From Balneola sp. (lineage in GTDB: Bacteria > Bacteroidota > Rhodothermia > Balneolales > Balneolaceae), in assembly GCA_002694685.1 (NCBI GenBank), contig NZMW01000010.1, positions 62,001 through 126,000 of the forward strand: a stretch of DNA of 64,000 bases, read 5' to 3'. The notes under the pieces were generated by a model that ran no database searches, was not told the DNA's origin, and saw only the letters and a list, made by a program, of their open reading frames with translations. Of this stretch, positions 59,623 through 64,000 are shown piece by piece. Made by a program: the position numbers and the translations under genes. Position 1 is the stretch's first letter. Each line of letters opens with the position of its first letter.

Positions 59623-59868
59623 CTATACGTCTTTTATAAGAGTTCCTTTTTTCCGCGCGTCTTTCAATACTGCAGAAATTCCCTTCTTGTTAATTGTTCT
59701 TACAGTTTTCGCAGAAACTTTGAGTGTTACCCATTTGTCTTCTTCGGGTACGTAAAAACGACGCTTTTGTAAATTCAATTCAAAGCGATGTTTCGTTTTA
59801 TTATTCGACTTAGAAGAACGGTATCCGTTCAAAGCTCCTTTTCCAGTAATATCGTCTTTTCGCGACAT
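59623..59868 (-). CDS. rpmB: 50S ribosomal protein bL28
   Basis: An 81-residue bL28: '[26 protein letters not shown]' and '[18 protein letters not shown]' are family blocks. The frame is open a further 22 codons, but that stretch covers the promoter and the family begins at '[11 protein letters not shown]', so ATG 59868 is chosen. First gene of the leftward rpmB-rpmG-DUF4295 operon, divergent from gyrB. Confidence 0.95.
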   Translation of the reverse strand: MSRKDDITGKGALNGYRSSKSNNKTKHRFELNLQKRRFYVPEEDKWVTLKVSAKTVRTINKKGISAVLKDARKKGTLIKDV

Positions 59869-59903
59869 TGTTAATTCGGTTAATTCATAATGAAAATAGA
59901 CAC

Positions 59904-59934
59904 CAAAGATAGAGGTATAATCATCAAAGTTCAA
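59904..59934 (-). promoter_or_regulatory. rpmB promoter (Bacteroidota-type)
   Basis: On the minus strand: TTG at 59934-59932 (within TTGAAC) and TATCTTTG at 59911-59904, spacing 20 bases from TTG to the box. This matches the TTG-N19/20-TAnnTTTG consensus of Bacteroidota sigma factors exactly and sits ~36 bases before the rpmB ATG. Confidence 0.7.
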
Positions 59935-59977
59935 CGGCAGCTGGTATGAAAATTCTAATTATTAACATTTTCTCGAA

Positions 59978-59986
59978 TTATCCACA
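59978..59986 (+). promoter_or_regulatory. DnaA box in the rpmB-gyrB divergent region
   Basis: TTATCCACA, identical to the consensus high-affinity DnaA box. Single site, ~150 bases before gyrB. A chance hit or a regulatory site; no cluster of boxes that would indicate an origin was seen. Confidence 0.4.
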
Positions 59987-60064
59987 TTTCCGATCGCTTT
60001 TCTCTTGCTGAATTTCACCCCAGAAGCGACAGCTCTAATATTTTCAATAAAAACCCTTCCTTTT

Positions 60065-60093
60065 TTTGATTTTGCCCGCGCAAGCTATATTTT
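60065..60093 (+). promoter_or_regulatory. Possible gyrB promoter
   Basis: TTTG (60065-60068) and TATATTTT (60086-60093) with 17 bases between them, about 45 bases before the gyrB start. The -7-like box has the TAnnTTT core but lacks the terminal G, so it is a tentative call. Confidence 0.35.
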
Positions 60094-60116
60094 CAGGCGT
60101 TAACAAACTCATCTAA

Positions 60117-62075
<1,959 letters not shown>

Positions 62076-62120
62076 TCCAATTAATCTGAATACAGACTAA
62101 CCTTTTTTACTACCTGATTT

Positions 62121-64000
62121 ATGGCCAGAGAAAAAATTATACCTATTACTATAGAAGACGAAATGCAGTCTTCCTACATCGATTATTCGATGTCGGTTAT
62201 TGTATCCAGGGCTCTTCCTGATGTTAGAGATGGCTTAAAGCCTGTTCACCGACGTGCACTTTACGGAATGAACGACCTGGGGATGTATCATAATCGTAAC
62301 TACAAGAAAAGTGCCCGTATTGTTGGTGAGGTTCTTGGTAAGTACCACCCTCACGGTGATACTGCTGTTTATGATTCCATTGTTCGAATGGTTCAGGATT
62401 TTTCGCTTCGCTACCCACTCGTTGACGGTCAGGGAAACTTTGGCTCCATTGACGGTGATAGCGCGGCTGCTATGCGTTATACTGAAGTCCGCATGGATCG
62501 CCTTTCAGAAGAACTTCTTTCTGACATCAACAAAGAAACGGTTGACTACCAGCCTAACTTTGATGATACCCTTGAAGAGCCAACCGTTCTTCCAAGTATG
62601 TTGCCGAATCTCCTGCTAAATGGAGCTTCCGGTATCGCTGTTGGTATGGCGACTAATATGGCTCCACATAATATGACGGAAGTCATTGACGGAGTTACCG
62701 CCTATATCGACAATCCGGATATCGAAATTAAGGCACTAATGGAACACATTACGGCTCCTGATTTCCCTACTGCTGGTATTATTTATGGATATGAAGGTGT
62801 TAAAAACGCTTATGAAACGGGTCGTGGTAAAGTAACGCTCCGTGCACGTGCCAATACTGAAGAGCTTCGTGGTAATCGTGAGCAAATCGTTATTACTGAG
62901 ATTCCTTATCAGGTTAATAAAAGCACGCTTATTCAGAAAATTGCCTCTCTTGTAAATGATGAGAAGATTACTGAAATCTCAGAGGTTCGTGATGAGTCTG
63001 ACAGAGAAGGAATTCGCGTTGTCATTATTTTGAAGCGATCTGCAAATGCAGGCGTTGTACTTAATCAATTATATAAGTACACCCAGATGCAGACTACTTT
63101 TGGTATTATCAACCTCGCCCTTGTAAAAGGCAGGCCAAAAGTAATGGATCTCAAAGAGCTGATTTATCACTTTGTAGAGCACAGAGTTGATATTATCATC
63201 CGACGTACCATGTATGACCTGGATCAAGCGGAAGCTCGGGCGCATATTCTTGAAGGTCTTAAAATTGCTCTTGATAACCTGGATGAAGTTATTAAAACCA
63301 TTCGGGCATCTAATAATCCTTCAGAAGCTAACATTGAACTTCGTAAGAAGTTTGCCCTTACAGATATTCAGGCTAAGGCAATCCTGGACATGCGCTTACA
63401 AAAGCTTACCGGCTTAGAGCGTGAAAAGATTGATGGTGAATACAGAGAGATTATTGACAAAATTTCTGATTATCGCGAAATCTTATCTAACCGTGACAAG
63501 CAAACATCTATTATTAAGGAAGAGCTTGCAGATCTAAAAAAACGATATGGCGATGGGCGAAGAACTCAGGTAGTTCACTCTGCTGACGACTTCAACATCG
63601 AAGACATGATCGCGAATGAAGATGTCGTTGTGACTATTTCCAACAAAGGGTTTATAAAACGCATGCCCGTAAGTGGATATCGCCGACAGCGCCGTGGTGG
63701 AAAAGGAATGAAAGGCACCACAACCCGCGATGAGGAATATGTAGAACATTTATTCGTAGCCACAACCCACAACTATATTCTATTCTTTACAGAGAAAGGA
63801 ATGTGTTACTGGTTGAAGGTTTATGAAATACCAGAAGGAGGTCGACTCGCAAGAGGTCGTGCTATTGTCAACCTTATCGAATTAGATAAGGATGATGCCA
63901 TTAAAGCCTTTGTTCCGGTCAAAACCCTTGAAGATGAAGAGTACATTAACGAACACTCTATCATCATGGCCACAAAAGATGGGCAGGTTAAGAAAACTAC
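62121..64000 (+). CDS. gyrA: DNA gyrase subunit A (3' end outside window)
   Basis: Strand-cutting gyrase subunit, truncated by the window edge after ~626 residues. The N-terminal '[20 protein letters not shown]' and '[21 protein letters not shown]' open the family; the quinolone-determining region is '[17 protein letters not shown]' with Thr81 and Asp85 in place of E. coli Ser83 and Asp87, and catalytic Tyr120 lies in '[11 protein letters not shown]'. The first C-terminal blades begin near the edge ('[28 protein letters not shown]'). It forms a gyrB-gyrA pair; start ATG 62121. Confidence 0.96.
   Translation, partial: MAREKIIPITIEDEMQSSYIDYSMSVIVSRALPDVRDGLKPVHRRALYGMNDLGMYHNRNYKKSARIVGEVLGKYHPHGDTAVYDSIVRMVQDFSLRYPLVDGQGNFGSIDGDSAAAMRYTEVRMDRLSEELLSDINKETVDYQPNFDDTLEEPTVLPSMLPNLLLNGASGIAVGMATNMAPHNMTEVIDGVTAYIDNPDIEIKALMEHITAPDFPTAGIIYGYEGVKNAYETGRGKVTLRARANTEELRGNREQIVITEIPYQVNKSTLIQKIASLVNDEKITEISEVRDESDREGIRVVIILKRSANAGVVLNQLYKYTQMQTTFGIINLALVKGRPKVMDLKELIYHFVEHRVDIIIRRTMYDLDQAEARAHILEGLKIALDNLDEVIKTIRASNNPSEANIELRKKFALTDIQAKAILDMRLQKLTGLEREKIDGEYREIIDKISDYREILSNRDKQTSIIKEELADLKKRYGDGRRTQVVHSADDFNIEDMIANEDVVVTISNKGFIKRMPVSGYRRQRRGGKGMKGTTTRDEEYVEHLFVATTHNYILFFTEKGMCYWLKVYEIPEGGRLARGRAIVNLIELDKDDAIKAFVPVKTLEDEEYINEHSIIMATKDGQVKKT

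Noticed and set aside
59869-59934. 22-codon N-terminal extension of bL28
   Set aside because: It overlaps the clear rpmB promoter, and bL28 proteins start at the MSRKDD-type Met.

Overview
The window looks like chromosomal DNA of a marine Balneolota/Rhodothermota-type bacterium (Balneola or Gracilimonas relatives); this placement is inference from gene content. Supporting signs are T9SS type A C-terminal sorting domains with the YPNPFNPTT motif, weak Shine-Dalgarno use, a DUF4295 protein after rpmB-rpmG, bS16 with a long acidic tail, and promoters with Bacteroidota-style spacing (TTG-N20-TAnnTTTG, best seen upstream of rpmB and, less exactly, ffh). No rRNA, tRNA, CRISPR array, transposase or integrase was found.

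Layout. 1-1.0 kb: end of an ATP-grasp gene and a convergent DUF1499 membrane protein. 1.1-5.8 kb: leftward translation operon ffh-rpsP-rimM-trmD-rplS-adk, with a promoter region overlaid by a palindrome and DnaA-box-like sites. 5.8-10.7 kb: two palindromic repeat elements around an envelope pair (DUF4398 lipoprotein, OmpA-like lipoprotein), then an ECF sigma factor, putative anti-sigma factor and exported protein. 10.7-20.8 kb: aat, a large zinc metallopeptidase, a Na+/alanine symporter, an arylsulfotransferase-like lipoprotein, DinB, MarC, fRMsr-type GAF protein, MscS and a lipoprotein. 20.9-24.9 kb: divergent sugar-oxidation-like module (jelly-roll secreted protein and Tat-type sugar isomerase leftward; GMC oxidoreductase and Tat-type small subunit rightward). 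24.9-32.7 kb: ABC exporter pair, uvrA, DUF4097 beta-solenoid protein, proline dehydrogenase, DoxX-like protein. 32.7-40.6 kb: membrane HExxH peptidase, barrel-M23 fusion, YCII, PD40 lipoprotein, nitroreductase, TlpA thioredoxin, two-domain VOC protein.

40.7-50.1 kb is a same-strand block: metzincin protease with T9SS tail, a lipoprotein resembling the protease propeptide, a propeller histidine kinase, its NarL-type regulator, and another T9SS-exported protein. 50.2-56.1 kb: tyrA, uvrB, a methyltransferase whose 3' end is duplicated on the far side of an AT-rich segment holding a 6-bladed propeller lipoprotein and a tiny Cys-containing peptide ORF, then a MarR regulator. 56.2-59.3 kb: yqeY-cvpA-tyrS-xth operon. 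59.3-64 kb: rpmB-rpmG-DUF4295 leftward, gyrB-gyrA rightward (gyrA runs off the window).

The most unusual features are the protease plus stand-alone prodomain-like lipoprotein beside a two-component system, the repeat-bounded insertion at the methyltransferase 3' end with its peptide/propeller pair, the regulatory architecture in front of ffh, and many intergenic inverted-repeat elements, one type of which may have been captured as a peptide insert in UvrB. Most other genes are ordinary housekeeping or envelope functions.
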